A stretch of 64,000 nucleotides of DNA from Andrena cerasifolii (lineage: Eukaryota; Arthropoda; Insecta; Hymenoptera; Andrenidae), in NCBI RefSeq assembly GCF_050908995.1, contig NC_135120.1, positions 7,763,433 through 7,827,432 of the forward strand, written 5' to 3'. Under the pieces are notes generated by a model. It did no database searches. It was not told where the DNA came from and was given only the letters and a program-made list of their open reading frames with translations. A program made the position numbers and the translations under genes. Positions 14,201 to 27,800 of this stretch are shown here, piece after piece (within the stretch, counting starts at the first letter, position 1; every line of letters starts with the position of its first letter).

Positions 14201-17200
14201 TCCCATTGAGACCTGAATCCCTTTTAGAAACGACCATCCGACGCCCAGGATCGATCTCTAAGCGTGCAACAATTGCCGAAGCTGAACTGCTCGTTACCGC
14301 TATTTCCGCCGATCGAAGCCCAAAGTCGGCGACACGTGGAACGCTGCTGCGTCTCTTAGTAGTAAATCCGAGGAACAAGGGAGGGTTGTAGGAGGATCCC
14401 GTCGCGAGGGTGTTCGCGCGGTAAATCTTCTACCCTTTCACGGTGCGGTAGTCAGCGAGAGTGGCCGTGGGTTGTTACACTTTGATCACGCGGGAACAAG
14501 AGACGACCCGGAGGCGGGGGGGGCCACGTTCGATAACGACAAAGCGGGGTGTATCGCAAGCAATCCGCCCGCAATTTGCGGGCGCGTATACGTACCAGAC
14601 GCTTTTTCTCTGTACCTCGGCTCACGCGACACATCGTGCCACGCCTGTGCACGCGCGTGTATGCTGGCTCTGTTACGGCGTACAAAATTAAGACGGGGTT
14701 CAAGCAATCACTAAAGGGGGGGGGGTTAGATAAGCTGGATCGACTTCTGCATCGAGGCACAGGTTCGTCAAGGGGAACCTCTGGCTCTCGTTACGGGGAA
14801 GCGTGAGGTTTGAGACTTTGTGATTGGGGTGAAGAGGGCGGAGATTGTAGCTGATCGTTTACTTATCTAAAGTGAATATTAGTTCAGACTAGGGCTTGAA
14901 CAGGTTCCGAAAATAACTGTTTCAAAGAGTTATGGGGAACCTTTATTCTGAATAACAGTTATAAAGAACCTAAATATCAAATTGTATGAGTTTAAGTTGC
15001 GGTTCCTATATAGCTGTGTAACTTTTATGTTTTAGGTTCTATATAAGTTCCAAAGCGGTTATAGAACCGATTTATATAGTTCTATAACTTTTATTTGTTA
15101 GGTTCCATATAAGTTCCAAAGCGGTTATTGAACCGATTTATATAGCTCTATAACTTTTATTTCTTAGGTTCTGTATAAGTTCTGTGAGATTGGGAAGCGA
15201 CCGGATCAGCAGCAGGGTGGAGAGGCTACTCGCGTGCCTCTAAACAAGTTTATTATACAAGTTTATTATATATATATAATAAACTTGTATAATATAATAA
15301 TTATATAATTATTATTATATATAATAAACTTGTATAATAAATAAATATATATAATAAACTTGTTTAGAGGCACGCGAGTTGCTTCTTCACCCTGCTTCTG
15401 ATCCGGTCGCTTCCCAATCTCACAGAACTTATGCAGAACCTAAGATATATATATAAGTATGCGTATTAAGTCTATCTATTCTGTGTATTATTATAGCAAA
15501 AAGCGCAATAAATATTTAATACCATAGATCGAAACTTTTATTTGTCAAGTTCATTTTTTCAATGAGGGTCCACCTCACCATCAGGACCATGATTCTGACA
15601 ACATATTAAAAAATCATTGAAATCCATAAGCTAGCCCCTCATCGGTATAACAACCAAACATTTATATTAACGAACACTTTATATTACAAAATAATTGTAT
15701 ATGTAACTATGTACAAATGTGTACATAATACATATTTACTCACTTATTTATAATAATTTTTAAACAATTTCATTATACACAGGAATCTATAGTTCTAATA
15801 TGTTGTGGTTTCATTTACTTGTAAAATTCTGTACAATCGTTACCAGAATCGGTTCTATAACCGCTTTGGAACTTATATAGAACCTAAAAATAAAAGTTAT
15901 AGAACTATATAAATCGGTTCTATAACCGTTTTGGAACTTATATAGAACCTAAAAAATAAAAATTATAGAACTACATAAATCGTTTCTATAACCATTTTTG
16001 AACTTATATAGAACCTACAAAAATAAAAGTTATAGAGCTATATAGGAACCGCAACTTACACTGATATAGTCTGACATTTGGAGTCTTTATAACGGTTATT
16101 CAGAATAAAGGTTCTTCATAACTCTTTCAGGAACCGAAATCTTCATAATAACGGTTTCAAGCCCTGGTTCAGCCACTAGCTGCGAAGTCTGCTTCGAAAT
16201 AGAACTCAAGAACAAATGCTCCAGCGGAAAATCCATAGAAATACTGAGCTCCTAGATTCGACCTCGGAATCGTTTCCCTTTTGACGAGTTAACGAGCAGC
16301 TTTGAAGGAGCGCGCGAGTCAAGATAGCTAGAATTCGACTGGCTGGCGAATAATATTATTTCAAAGAGAAGATACAATGGAAACTATATAATCCAGTGCT
16401 TTAACGGCTGGAAGCCCAGGGGAAACGAATGGCGCCGCTTCGGAATCGAAGTTTCGATTAGTTCTCGACTCACGCACGCCTCCCCTTGTCTAGCCTACGT
16501 AATCTGGGCGAGCGTTCCTCTCGCGGGCTTTTTCCTGGCGAGTGAGCAGATAATATATACAGCAAGATATTCGAGGGATGGATGCTTCTGGGTGGTGTAC
16601 GAAAACGAGGGGAACGGTGCCGGAGCAGAGAGTCGCTGGCTCCGTCCGCTTCTCGATTCACATCGAGGGCCGAAGTGGCATGTTCCAATTGAACTACGGA
16701 AGGCTCGGATGGAGTTACGTCGACGGGGAAATCGTTCCGAGTGGTCGAAACAAAGGAGGGACACTTCGTACCTGGAACAAGGGTTTGTCGGCCGATGGGG
16801 AGGCTGGTATCTGAACGGTGTAGAATTTTTGCTCGAACTCGGGCCCGTGGTCGTTTATGTCCGCCACCGCGATCACCACGCGGGTCGTGGACGACAAAGA
16901 AGGCCTCCCGTCGTCCCTCACTGTCACCTGAAACAGAAAATGATCGATCGCAGGTTTGAGAGGTGGCTGCAGATTTATAGTTCCTCGGCGGGGAAGACTT
17001 CGCCGGTACAAAACAGCTTGGGCATCGAGAAAAATGACCCACTCCGCGGCCGAACCCGCAGCATTCTCCCCGACGTCCCAGACGTGTGTTTAACAGCCGC
17101 GCTGCGACAGAGCGGGGGAGAAAAATTGCCCGCGGATTCGACGAATCGAAGTAGATAAGGATAATAGCGCGCGGGCCGGCTCTGTGTTATTACCCGCGCC

Positions 17201-20200
17201 TGCCATTCGACCACCGTGTGGTTTATTCAAGGAAAACTCATTTATACCGGCAAAGTATATTCCTGTCACGGGCGGAGCGTTGGAAATGATTAAAGTAAGG
17301 CTGAATGTGCCATCAGTTTTACCTGCTTCCTGCCCACCTAGCCGGGGTCATTTTCGCACAGCAGAATTACTGCCGGTGGAATACGGCACGGGCACATTCC
17401 AGGGCAGATTCAAATGCCGGCTAGCGAAACGGAACCCGAAGGAATATAACGAGAAGTGTGGCGCACTTTGGAACTTGGCAACGCAATATCTCGAAACGTT
17501 TCTCGGCGAGTATGAGTTTCCGCCCGGCCTTTTCTTTTATCCCACTTACCGCGGCCGTTACCCTTATCCTACACACTTTCCACCATCTTCCCGCTGGGTA
17601 CCGCGAAATCTTCCCCCCGGACTTTTCATGCAGGAGCATCGCACGTACGATCTAGCGCAATCGGCCAGCGCTGACCGGGTTCGTCCTCGGCGATCGTAAA
17701 TGTAAAGGGCCAACGAAATCTCGGCGAGGATGCCGCTGCGGGGAAAGTTACTCCTCCGACATGGCTACCTTCCCCGCCAGGATAAGGCTCCGCACACCTT
17801 CTGTCTATTCGATCGAGCTTATCCCCGGTACCAGCCGCCTTCCATTCCACCCGCGTCTTATTCTTCAAGCCGACTCGCGTAATAGTTTTGATGCTTATCC
17901 TCCAACGGGCACGGGGAATCTAGCTGCTCCACCGCGGGATTATATTCGTCGAACAACTGGCGTAACTGCGCGCAGAGTGCGAGGCAGACTTTCCGGGAGC
18001 ACCCGGAGGAGTTGCTTCGCGTGCAGCCTCTTCTGAAGTTCCAGTGCCGGCCAGTAGACGATGACGTTGCGAGGTACGCAGTTTCATTGAATCCATTAAA
18101 ATGGCCAATCGCGAGCTGTCATAGCCAGTGCTCAGGGTACACCGATCGAGGCTAGTTTAATTACTGCGGCCCGGTTGTCTCGTTAGCCACCGGCAGGTGA
18201 CTGTTCCCCCTTACGCCACGGTTTTACATGTTTGTCCTGTTCCCGCGAAAAATAGCCGAAAGCAATATCGGCAGGGTCCATCTGTTCCCGCCGCATCGGC
18301 CCCCGCAGCACGGTCACGTTGCACCCTCTGTGTATCGATTAACCGATATCGGGTTATCAATTATCCTTAGCGCATATTGGTGGGTACGGAATTCGCGATA
18401 TTGAGATTTAAAGAGCGCAATAATTTATCGCAACACCTCGTCCGGTCGTTGATATGAATCCCTCTGTGCTTGGGTTCGGTGCCTCCCCTCCCTCTCCTCC
18501 GTCCTTTTTGGGGCTGTTGGCTCACGTGTCGCGGTAATACGCGGAGCACACTGTTTAAGCGTTTTCAGCGAAATTATTTACTCGAACAGCTGTATTCCCC
18601 GCGGCCCTCGCGATCGATATTTAATCACATCCGCCGCTGGGAGCGCGCAAAGCCAGGCGGGCTGCTCGCAGACTCGAATTCGAGGCGTCTAGGAATTCAT
18701 GCGTCGCTTCTACATTTTGCGAAGTGACAAGTGACTCTTGCGCGGCGCGGAGGTTATTGTTTTAAGAATATAGTTGCCCTGGGAGGTGAATATAAAAGGG
18801 GGAACGATGGTCTTTGACTTAAGTAACCCTCCTTCTAGACTCTCAAGCGGCGGGCAGAGTAAAAAAGAGGGTTGACGATTTTCGTAATAAAAGAAGGGGT
18901 TCTCCTGTAAACATAAATTTGCTTTAAAGCGACGGAATCCTCCGCGGAAGTCCTTTTACTGCGAACGGAAGACTCGAAGAATCCTCCAAGATAATGGTTG
19001 AGGATTTATGACATCTCCCTTGGAGACGTTACAATTTTCATTAATTTACCTCGGAAAGATAGAGGTCGCTTTATTCGACTGTTTGCTGGCGACGAGTAAA
19101 TACACCCCCTAGCAAGAATCACAAATGAAACTGGAGTGTTCGGCAAGTAGGAAGATTCTTGGGGGCATACTACGCTAGAGAAACCTCGCAGAAATTATCT
19201 GATAAAAACGAGCATGAGTATGTCCCACCGAAAAGGTCCAACATGTTTCAACGAATCACAGGGACAGTTACAGAGAAGTGCACGAGGTCACCCATTTGAC
19301 TCGAATATTATTATTATTATTATTTATTTCAACGGGTAAATACCCTTTAGTTTACAATTAACAAATAATGTAAAAGAAAAGAAAACAGAAGAAAAGCCAG
19401 TACATATATAAACAAACTATGATACAATAAAATAATGGAACTAATGAACTAATACAATTAACGTTAGAATTTAAATTAACGGGCGTGTACAAAGACGTTC
19501 CTGCGAGCCAAAGCCCGCAAACGATATTTAAAGGTGGCCAATGTACGGTTAAAAAAATCAACATGTTCGCTATAACGATTCGCTAATTTACATATTCTAT
19601 TAATGGAGTTATTCATCCCAAACGACGTGCTGTGTCCCGATAAGTAAAAAAGAGAAGTCGATAGACAAAGTTGAAATCCTGATTTTTTCCTGCAAAAATC
19701 ACGCGAAAAATCAGGATTTCAACTTTAAATAGCCGCCATTTTGTTTTAACTTAATATTTCGGAAAATTCTTTCCGTCAACCTGAGGATACATTAATATAC
19801 TAACGAAATCTTTTTTGTTTTTTGATTTGAGATAATCTGGTTCCGACTGGCAATGCTCACCGCAAAACCAAATTTTTAAAAATGCTTCTTGGATGTCGCC
19901 CGTTATTTTATTATAAACGTAAATATTTTTCCACGAAAAAATTACTAAATATTCTTTAAATGTTGCTCTTTTAAGCGCAAAAAGTTCTGTAAAAATATAC
20001 GCTTCCGCTTCTTCAAAAAAAATTCACAAATATTCGCCTCTTTTCGACCGCCTGGCTAGGCATAACCCCTTAATGCCGAAGCGAGGAAAACTTTGAACTC
20101 GATTTTCTCGCGAAATTTGGAATAACAGGTCTTGCCGCGAACAAGGCGTGCGCCAACTGTATGCAGAATTTGAGCCAAATCGTTGACTCGAACCTCGCTC

Positions 20201-23200
20201 CCTGCCCTCGTTCACGTGAGTGTCCTGAACAAGCTCTGGACCACTCCCCAAGCACAGGATATATACACCTTGTTTCGAGGATCTCCGGGGACCGCGTTCT
20301 CCCTGTGATTAGGGGTAATAGTGGGGCACAATTCTTGAGAATCTTCTGGTTCGTGTGCCGAGGCCTTTCCCGTCTCCTCGTAATTACCCCGTCGGCATCT
20401 GCTGATTTCTTCAGGCATAACCTCGCGTTTGCGGCCGAGCCCGCGGGACTCGCTTACTCGCTCGACACGAGACCCGCTCGCTACTCGTCTCCGGCGAAAG
20501 GGTTGCCGGTAATAAACTCCGCCCGGCGGAATGTCGTCAGGCTGTAACACGCGACCGACATTATTCCTCGTTTCCCGGAGCTGGCGAAATATCGACGGGA
20601 CGAGGGCTGAACGTGCACGACTCCCGGCTGCAATCGCGCACGTAATTTCGGCGGCGGCCGTGCCCCAGGTCGATCTCTGACCCACGCGGATCTTTGAATA
20701 TTTGTCATGGAAATGGGGGCTGCCTTTCATATTTTCGTGGGTACGTGAACCATGGTTTCTTGCTCCCCGAGCACCAAGCAGGGGGTGTACATTATTGGTC
20801 GGAAGAATGGGATCTGATCTTCGAAGTAACCTGAACTCTGAAGCTTTGAAACTTTTGCTTTTATGTAAAAGTCTGCGTAGAATAGAATATTGGACTGTTC
20901 CAGGTAATAACGAACTACCTAAGTAATAAGAAATGAAGTCGCCATTAAAATGTTTTCATGATTATATCTGAATGATTATTTCTGGCGCGGTAATAAACTG
21001 TAATACATAATTAGCCAACTACTGTTGATGGAGAGAGGTAATAACAGCTGTGACTTCCTTTAATTAATTTGGTAATATTGAATTGCACTAAACACCTCCA
21101 TTAAGAAACTTGAAGAGAATGTAGGGTAGACCGGGGGCGACAGTAACAGGGGGCGATTGTAACACGTTAAATATCTCAAAACATATGATATATATTTACG
21201 CCTTTCGTATATATTGATGGAACTGAGACAGTGTATATATACGTCTTTCGCAGGCAAAGGGTTAAAACTGAAAAGTAAATGTCAAGTCAACTAACCCCAC
21301 AGCCGGGGTTTGTTGACATATTCGTCTCACCGCTCTAAATATAATAAAAACTACGACCTAGACTCAATTAAAACAATTTTAAATAAATTAAGCCAGTATA
21401 CCTAACCAAATTTGTAAGCTTTTGGTGTGCAACAAGTCAAGAAAATACCAATGGTCTATTTATAAAAATTAGAAATGTTAAAAATTAGTCAACTAGCCCC
21501 GGTCTCCCCTACAATTGCAGATTTTAATAATGGATCGTAACTGAATACAGACTGCAATGTTTAACCACCATACAATGAACTATGCATTAATTAAAACAGA
21601 AATCGTCACACAAAAATTGATTTTCACCGAAAAATTGAATCAGTACCGCACCTACATATGAGGCATTGGGAGCAACAACGGACTAATCTTAAGTAGTACT
21701 CGGTAAATGGAGAAATAGGCGATCTGAAAAATAGGATTTCAACAGCATTTTGTTTTGCAGACTGCAGCTGGTGCCTTTACCTTAAGTTTTATGCATGCTG
21801 AAAATTATATCAAAATCGGTTAACGTTGCTAATCTCGAAGGTTCGAGATTACCCCATCGGATTTGTTCGTCGATACCCCACGACATCAAAAAATAAAAAA
21901 GAATTTATTTCAGAGGTTCGAATCATGATTCAAGCAACGCCTTGGTCACAAAATGTTGGTAAAAAAAGTGCTTTATTTCAGCTTAATTGCATGCAATTGA
22001 AAATGGACAAAATATTACTTCAAACATGATGAAAATAATAAATTGTGTTTATCTTGAATAGTATGAGCGTTCTGTATTTATTACTTTCTGCTCGAACATC
22101 GTTTTCATTTATTAAAACGCCGTAATCATCGCATTCGTGTTTACCCTATTCTCTCTTACTGAATGTAAGAATTAATCACCTGAAGAATGCACCAGCCAAA
22201 ACGTTTTCTATTTCTGCCACAATGGGGACACCGCATAATTGGTTATAAATTTTACTTTTCTTCATTTACCATTACAATTAAAATCAATAAATATTTTAAT
22301 TTTGTAAAGCTAAATTTGTGCTACTGTCGACTCAATGCAGCGTTACAACCGACCCGGGGTCAGGGACGATTATAACACTTTCTCCGCTTCTCATTTTGCA
22401 TTAATAACCGGAATATTACTTGACACAGGGTAAACCACCCAGTGAATGACCGAACTTTGAATCTATGGATCCAGTAAATGACCGCTTACTTTTAATAAGA
22501 ACTGTACTTATTAATGTCTGCTTAATACGCGTGACTAAAAATACTGAATATTAAAAGTGCAACTACACTCCATTTGTAAACATATAATAATTTTTAAATT
22601 TATAATTGCCATTTCTTTGTCATTCACTGGTATGCAGTCAATTACTGGTTGCTTTACCCCACAGCGAAACTGTTGTGGCTCAAATAATGTCAGATAAGTA
22701 AATAACATTTTCATAAAAAAAAACTGTTGCTGTAACTGTAATAGTTTTTGCGCAAGCGTATTCCAAAGTCAGAGTGTTACTACCGCCCCCGGTCTACCCT
22801 ACCTACAGAGCACGAAATCTGAGCCCAAACGAAACGCCCGAAGGTATTCTAAATTATTCATAGAATACTAAAAAAGATTCCCCTTGTGGCGTAATTCCAG
22901 CGTGACACGCTACGTAATCGAATGGAACCCGTTTATCATCGCCTCGCTAGTCATCATTTGCTTAATTCCCCATGCACTTTGCGCCCCGCGGTTGCGTGCA
23001 CCCGGCCAATCTCTACTCCGCAATATTTCCAGGCCGTCGCGGAGAGCACGCTAGAGATAAGGCTTTCTTTGAAGACGCGTCTAAGAATGCGCAACCTGTT
23101 TGAGGAAGACGCGGAGTCTAGTGTGCTCGAGACCGAAAGGAAGCGGCACCCCAGATGGCGAAACCTGCTCCGTGGACTGTGTAAATCGCCGATGGCGCCC

Positions 23201-24834
23201 GGTAGACGCCATTACCTCCGCTTTTCGAAATTGTCTCCGCCGGCGGAGCACTACCTGGGCACTTTTACGGTCCTTTTTACGGCGAGCGTCTACGCGTCCG
23301 TGCATAGCCGGTGTGTGTGTGTGTGTGTGTACGTTGCGATCCCGCGACGCGGGGACAGGATATCCTGATTTTTACTGCAGGAACAAGCGCCGGGGACTTT
23401 TGCGGGGCTCTAATCGGTTAAGAGGATTGCTGGGAGTCGGGTGGCTCGATGACAGTGCATCATCGATGGAAATCGACCGACATAAAACGTAACGAGCCAC
23501 GTCTACGGCTAGGAAATATCGCGTAGGCTACCGTCAAGGACCCAGTTCCTGATCACTTAAGAGCAACTACCGCGGGTTTTTAAGCGTCTAAAGGGAGAAC
23601 TTAACCAAATTTAAAAGATTTTCTGTTATTTCAGTAAATCTATGGGCTATCTTTAATTTGGTATTAAATAAAGTGCACGCATAATAATAATTATTTTATA
23701 ATTTTCAGGATCTTGACAGGTTTGGACAGTGGTGCACCGGTAATGGTACGAAGCTCCACACGGCAAAGTGCGTTGTTCTCAGGTCTTCTAGAGCTAGGGT
23801 CTGCCTAAATTATCAATATAGGCTGCTGGATGAACCGCTGACGGAGGTTTCTGAAGTGATAGATCTTGGAGTCTCTATAACGCCGTGTTTTGACTTTAGA
23901 AACCATTATACGCGTTGTACTAATTAGGCGATGAGAACTCTTGGTTTTATTTGCAGAGTTGCGAAGCATTTTAGAGATGGGGAAGCCTTGAGGCTGTTGT
24001 ATGTTGCCCTTGTTAGACCCCGCGTTGAATATGCCTCAGTTACATGGAATCCGCGTCACATGAAATATGTCAAACAAATCGAGCGGGTACAGCATAAATT
24101 TCTTCGGTTCGGACAGGACTGACCGTGACTATTGCCCTGCTCTGCAATCCTTGAACATCTCCACCCTTGAAGACCGTAGACAGATTGCTGATATGGTTTT
24201 TTTGTACAAAGTCATCAATGATTTGGTAAACTGTTCTGACCTAATTGAGTTAATTAGTTTGAATGCCCCGGAGAGGCACTTGCGGAAAAACCTCTTTTCG
24301 CCCATAAGCTGCCGTTGTACTCTTGCTACACAATCGACCCTATTAATAGGGCTATGCGGTACGCTAATCAGCGGTTTAATGAGGTAGACCCCTTCGTAGG
24401 CTCGCTTAGCTCTTTTCGCGCGAGATTACTTAGTCACTTAGCAAATTCACGCGTGGTTAATTAATGAATTAATTATTATTTACTTATGTTCTAGACGCTA
24501 TAGGCTCCGTTTTATGTATATATCTTGTATGTTAACCCTTAACTGGTATACTGTTTTTGGCAAACGTGGCTGGTATACCGGGGTCGTGGCAGACCCCAAA
24601 TAAAAAAGGACACAGAAATTTGTAAAGACGACCCTGAATCAACCTCTATGAATATTTTGTTCTTAGGTAATGTGTAAAATAATAGAAACCTAGAAAGTTA
24701 AACTATTATTACAAAATTAATTAGAAAAACAGTTTACAAGCTTAGACAACCAAAAATTTTGCAGCGAACTTTGCGTGCCTGGGGTCATGAGGGACCCCAA
24801 CATACCAGATAAGGGTTAAGGGATTTCCCGTTAA

Positions 24835-24883
<49 letters not shown>

Positions 24884-27800
24884 TTAACTTTGAAAGTGAA
24901 AAATGCAAAGGGAGCAGTTTCTGATCACCTTCACACTACAGATCCCTATTTCACGTGTATTTAAATACACGTGTACACGTGTATTAAACGTATCTGTACC
25001 TCAATTCGTGTATCTTTTAGTACACGGGCACCCGTGCACTATTTCACGTGTATTTAAATACACGTGAACTTAGATACTCGTGTATTTAAATACACGTGAA
25101 TTTAGATACTCGTGTATTTATAAATACACATATATTAACGTATCCGTATTTTGATTCGTCTGATTTTTAATATCTATAGATATCCCAGAACTCTGGGGGA
25201 TTGTGAAATTCATAAAAGAATTAATGTATTTAAATATATTTACTAGAATAATATGCGGAAAGTATGGATTACAAATTTTCAGATTGTAACTAATAACACA
25301 ATTATAAAATTAACAAAATTTATTTAATCGATTACCTATTTTGATACAAAAAATTAAGGCATTACTGGTAATAAGCGAGCTTCTTTTTAGACGCAACGAT
25401 AATCCTTAAAATTGAAAAACATCACTCGGTTTTATTACACTTATTGCTTAAGTGACCGCCATTGACCATTCTTCCGTAGTTAATGCCCAATTCTGATCAA
25501 AATACACAAATACGTTGATACACGTGTATTTAAATACACGTGAAATAGTGCACGGGTACCCGTGTACTAAAAGCTACACGGATCGAGGTACGGATATATG
25601 TAATACACGTGTACCCGTGTACACGTGTCTTTTTACTACACGTACCATACCATGGTCTCTACTTCACACGTTTTACTACGAGCTATCAAATTTCGCGTAT
25701 AAATTTCAAAATACTTCAAAATTATTTAGTAATTTATCAGAATAAATTTGTATCATAACGAGCTTATTATTTGCTTTACTTTCCTAAACTGATCAGGAAT
25801 TGGGTGCTGATCAGAAACTGGGTCCTTGACGGTATTTCGCACAGGATGCCCGTCTACTTCGCGTTACAATCGAAAGCGGGAGCAAGCATTTTATTGTCGA
25901 ATTAGCGGAGCGTAAAATACAAGCCTTCGTTTTGGAGAAAATTTACTTCGCAGGGTCGCTGGAGTTCGTGAGCGCGAGTGGGTGCCCGATGGATGTTTAA
26001 CATCGATTTTCCCCGGTAGCGAAGTTTTATAATAAGGGAAACGTCGAACGCCCGCGCCAGGCTGAGGAAAAGAGCGAGATTTGGAAAGTTGCTCATTGTT
26101 CGAGCCCTCGTAATAAGGGGGGCCGTTTCTTGTTCATCGATTCCCCCCAGTTTTGCGAGCGAGGCGAAATTTATTTACATTTAAATGCCGGAGAACCCTC
26201 GAACGGCACCATTCAGGGTTTCGCCCGGGGACTGTATCTTTGCAACGACTTCCTGGCGTACTTTGTAAGTCATCAGCGGGTATAAAAGGGACGTAATATC
26301 GCGGCGAGAATTGAAGCTCGCGTTCGGGGCAGTTTATTTAAAGGCTTTCCTGAACGCAATTACCGTTACCGTCGGCTTTGCTCCCGGATGCTATTCGCGA
26401 GACAGAACACGTTGGCCTTTTTTCCTTTCTTTTAAATCGCATGCATCGCCTTCGCTTCTTACATCGAACCTTCGCTATTTACAGCCACCGATGCTCCCCC
26501 CCCATTTTTCTTTAACGTTCTCTCGCCTGCCCCATTGTGCCCTTCTCGACGCTCGAGATACAGCTTCCTCTTCCTGCTGAATTTAATCCCTCGGGGACCG
26601 TTTTTGCGTCTTCGGCCGGCAAAACGACCGAACTTTATAAGACGCCTGTACGCGCCGCCGTTTTTGCGCGCTTAGCGAATCGTATTGCATTTTCGAGAAT
26701 AATTTATTCGGCGGTCAGTAAATTCTACCGAACTTCCCACTCTCGGGAGATTTCTGCGGGATGCAGCGGAGTTCCAAGGCTCTTTGCAAAATTGCGAATA
26801 TCGAGCCATCGTGGAAATTCGCCCCCAGCCATTATTGCGATCGTTTCATGACATTTCTATATTTAAGGGGGTAGTGGGCTATTTCAGCTTAAAAAATAGC
26901 GATGTTTTTTATTTTACTCCTTCTGAAAGTCTTACCCTTTACGAACATTTTAAACACATGTTCTTGAAAAAATTCAAGTAATTGTCGAAGTTATAGCAGC
27001 GAACGTAACACAGTGTACCGCCGAGTAACCCCGAACTTTGAAGCCGGTTTTCTCGAAACACCATTTTCAGAAACGGTGTACATCATAACTCTTGAACGAA
27101 TGAATATTTTCGCTTAAAATTTTAAACGGAGCTGTAGAATTCCATTCTCTATCGTGTAGAAATTCCGCATCGATATTGGATGTTTATAAAACATTTTATA
27201 ACTGATTAAAGACGATTTTTCCCGTAAAAATGTGGAAAGAAAATTGATTAGTGTGTAACTTCCACAGTTTTTGTTCAAATTCATCGGCAAGTTTCCAGAC
27301 TGTAGATATTCGTGTGTAGAATAATCACCTCAAAGCATTTTGCTTTCAGATGATTGGTTCACCTGAATCGATGTACACCACCTGCAGCGGCGCGCCGTAC
27401 AGGGCTATCTTCAAAAATTAATAACTTCGACAATTTTATACATTCCGACGATTTTTTTGTTTGTAAATACTCGCAAACATGCCCCCAATAGATTGTAAAA
27501 AGCGCGACTATAACGATTGTTTGGTATCGAAGTAATTTAGCGTCAAAGAAACTAAAGATTTTACGTATAGAATAGTCCACTACCCCCTTAAGGGGGGAGT
27601 CTAGTGCAGGGGGTCGAAGAAATCGATTTTTTTTTGCATAAATCAATAGTTGAACATCACGACAATATGTTCCCAAAGTCGCAAAACGAAATTCGAAAAA
27701 TTAAAGCGGATATAGCCGATTTTGCTACGGAGCGCCAGGCTACCACAAAACTTGAATTGTGTTTTTCTCGAAACGACAGTTTTATACTTTGCGGGCAATG

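Larger units (their letters stand above)
23709..24883 (+). mobile_element. CR1/Jockey-like retrotransposon fragment with frame breaks
   Basis: The plus strand reads FGQWCTGNGTKLHTAKCVV, EVIDLGVSI, AMRTLGFICRVAKHF, LLYVALVRPRVEYASVTWNP and QIERVQHKFLR, the standard C-terminal half of Jockey/CR1 reverse transcriptases. It then reads STLEDRRQIADMVFLYKVIN and VNCSDLIELISLNAPER in another frame. A stop near 23925 and a frame shift near 24100 make it a pseudogene. The 3' UTR is split by the TTAA element at 24536-24815 and ends TTTCCCGTTAAATA followed by a (TAA)n tail. Confidence 0.88.
23531..25832. mobile_element. TA-flanked element containing other elements
   Basis: Ends CCGTCAAGGACCCAGTT and AACTGGGTCCTTGACGG are inverted repeats, each next to TA (23529-23530, 25833-25834), as in Tc1/mariner insertions. 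TGATCA repeats adjoin both ends and recur internally near 24921 and 25791. The interior consists of a retrotransposon fragment, a TTAA element and a hAT element rather than its own transposase. Confidence 0.72.
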
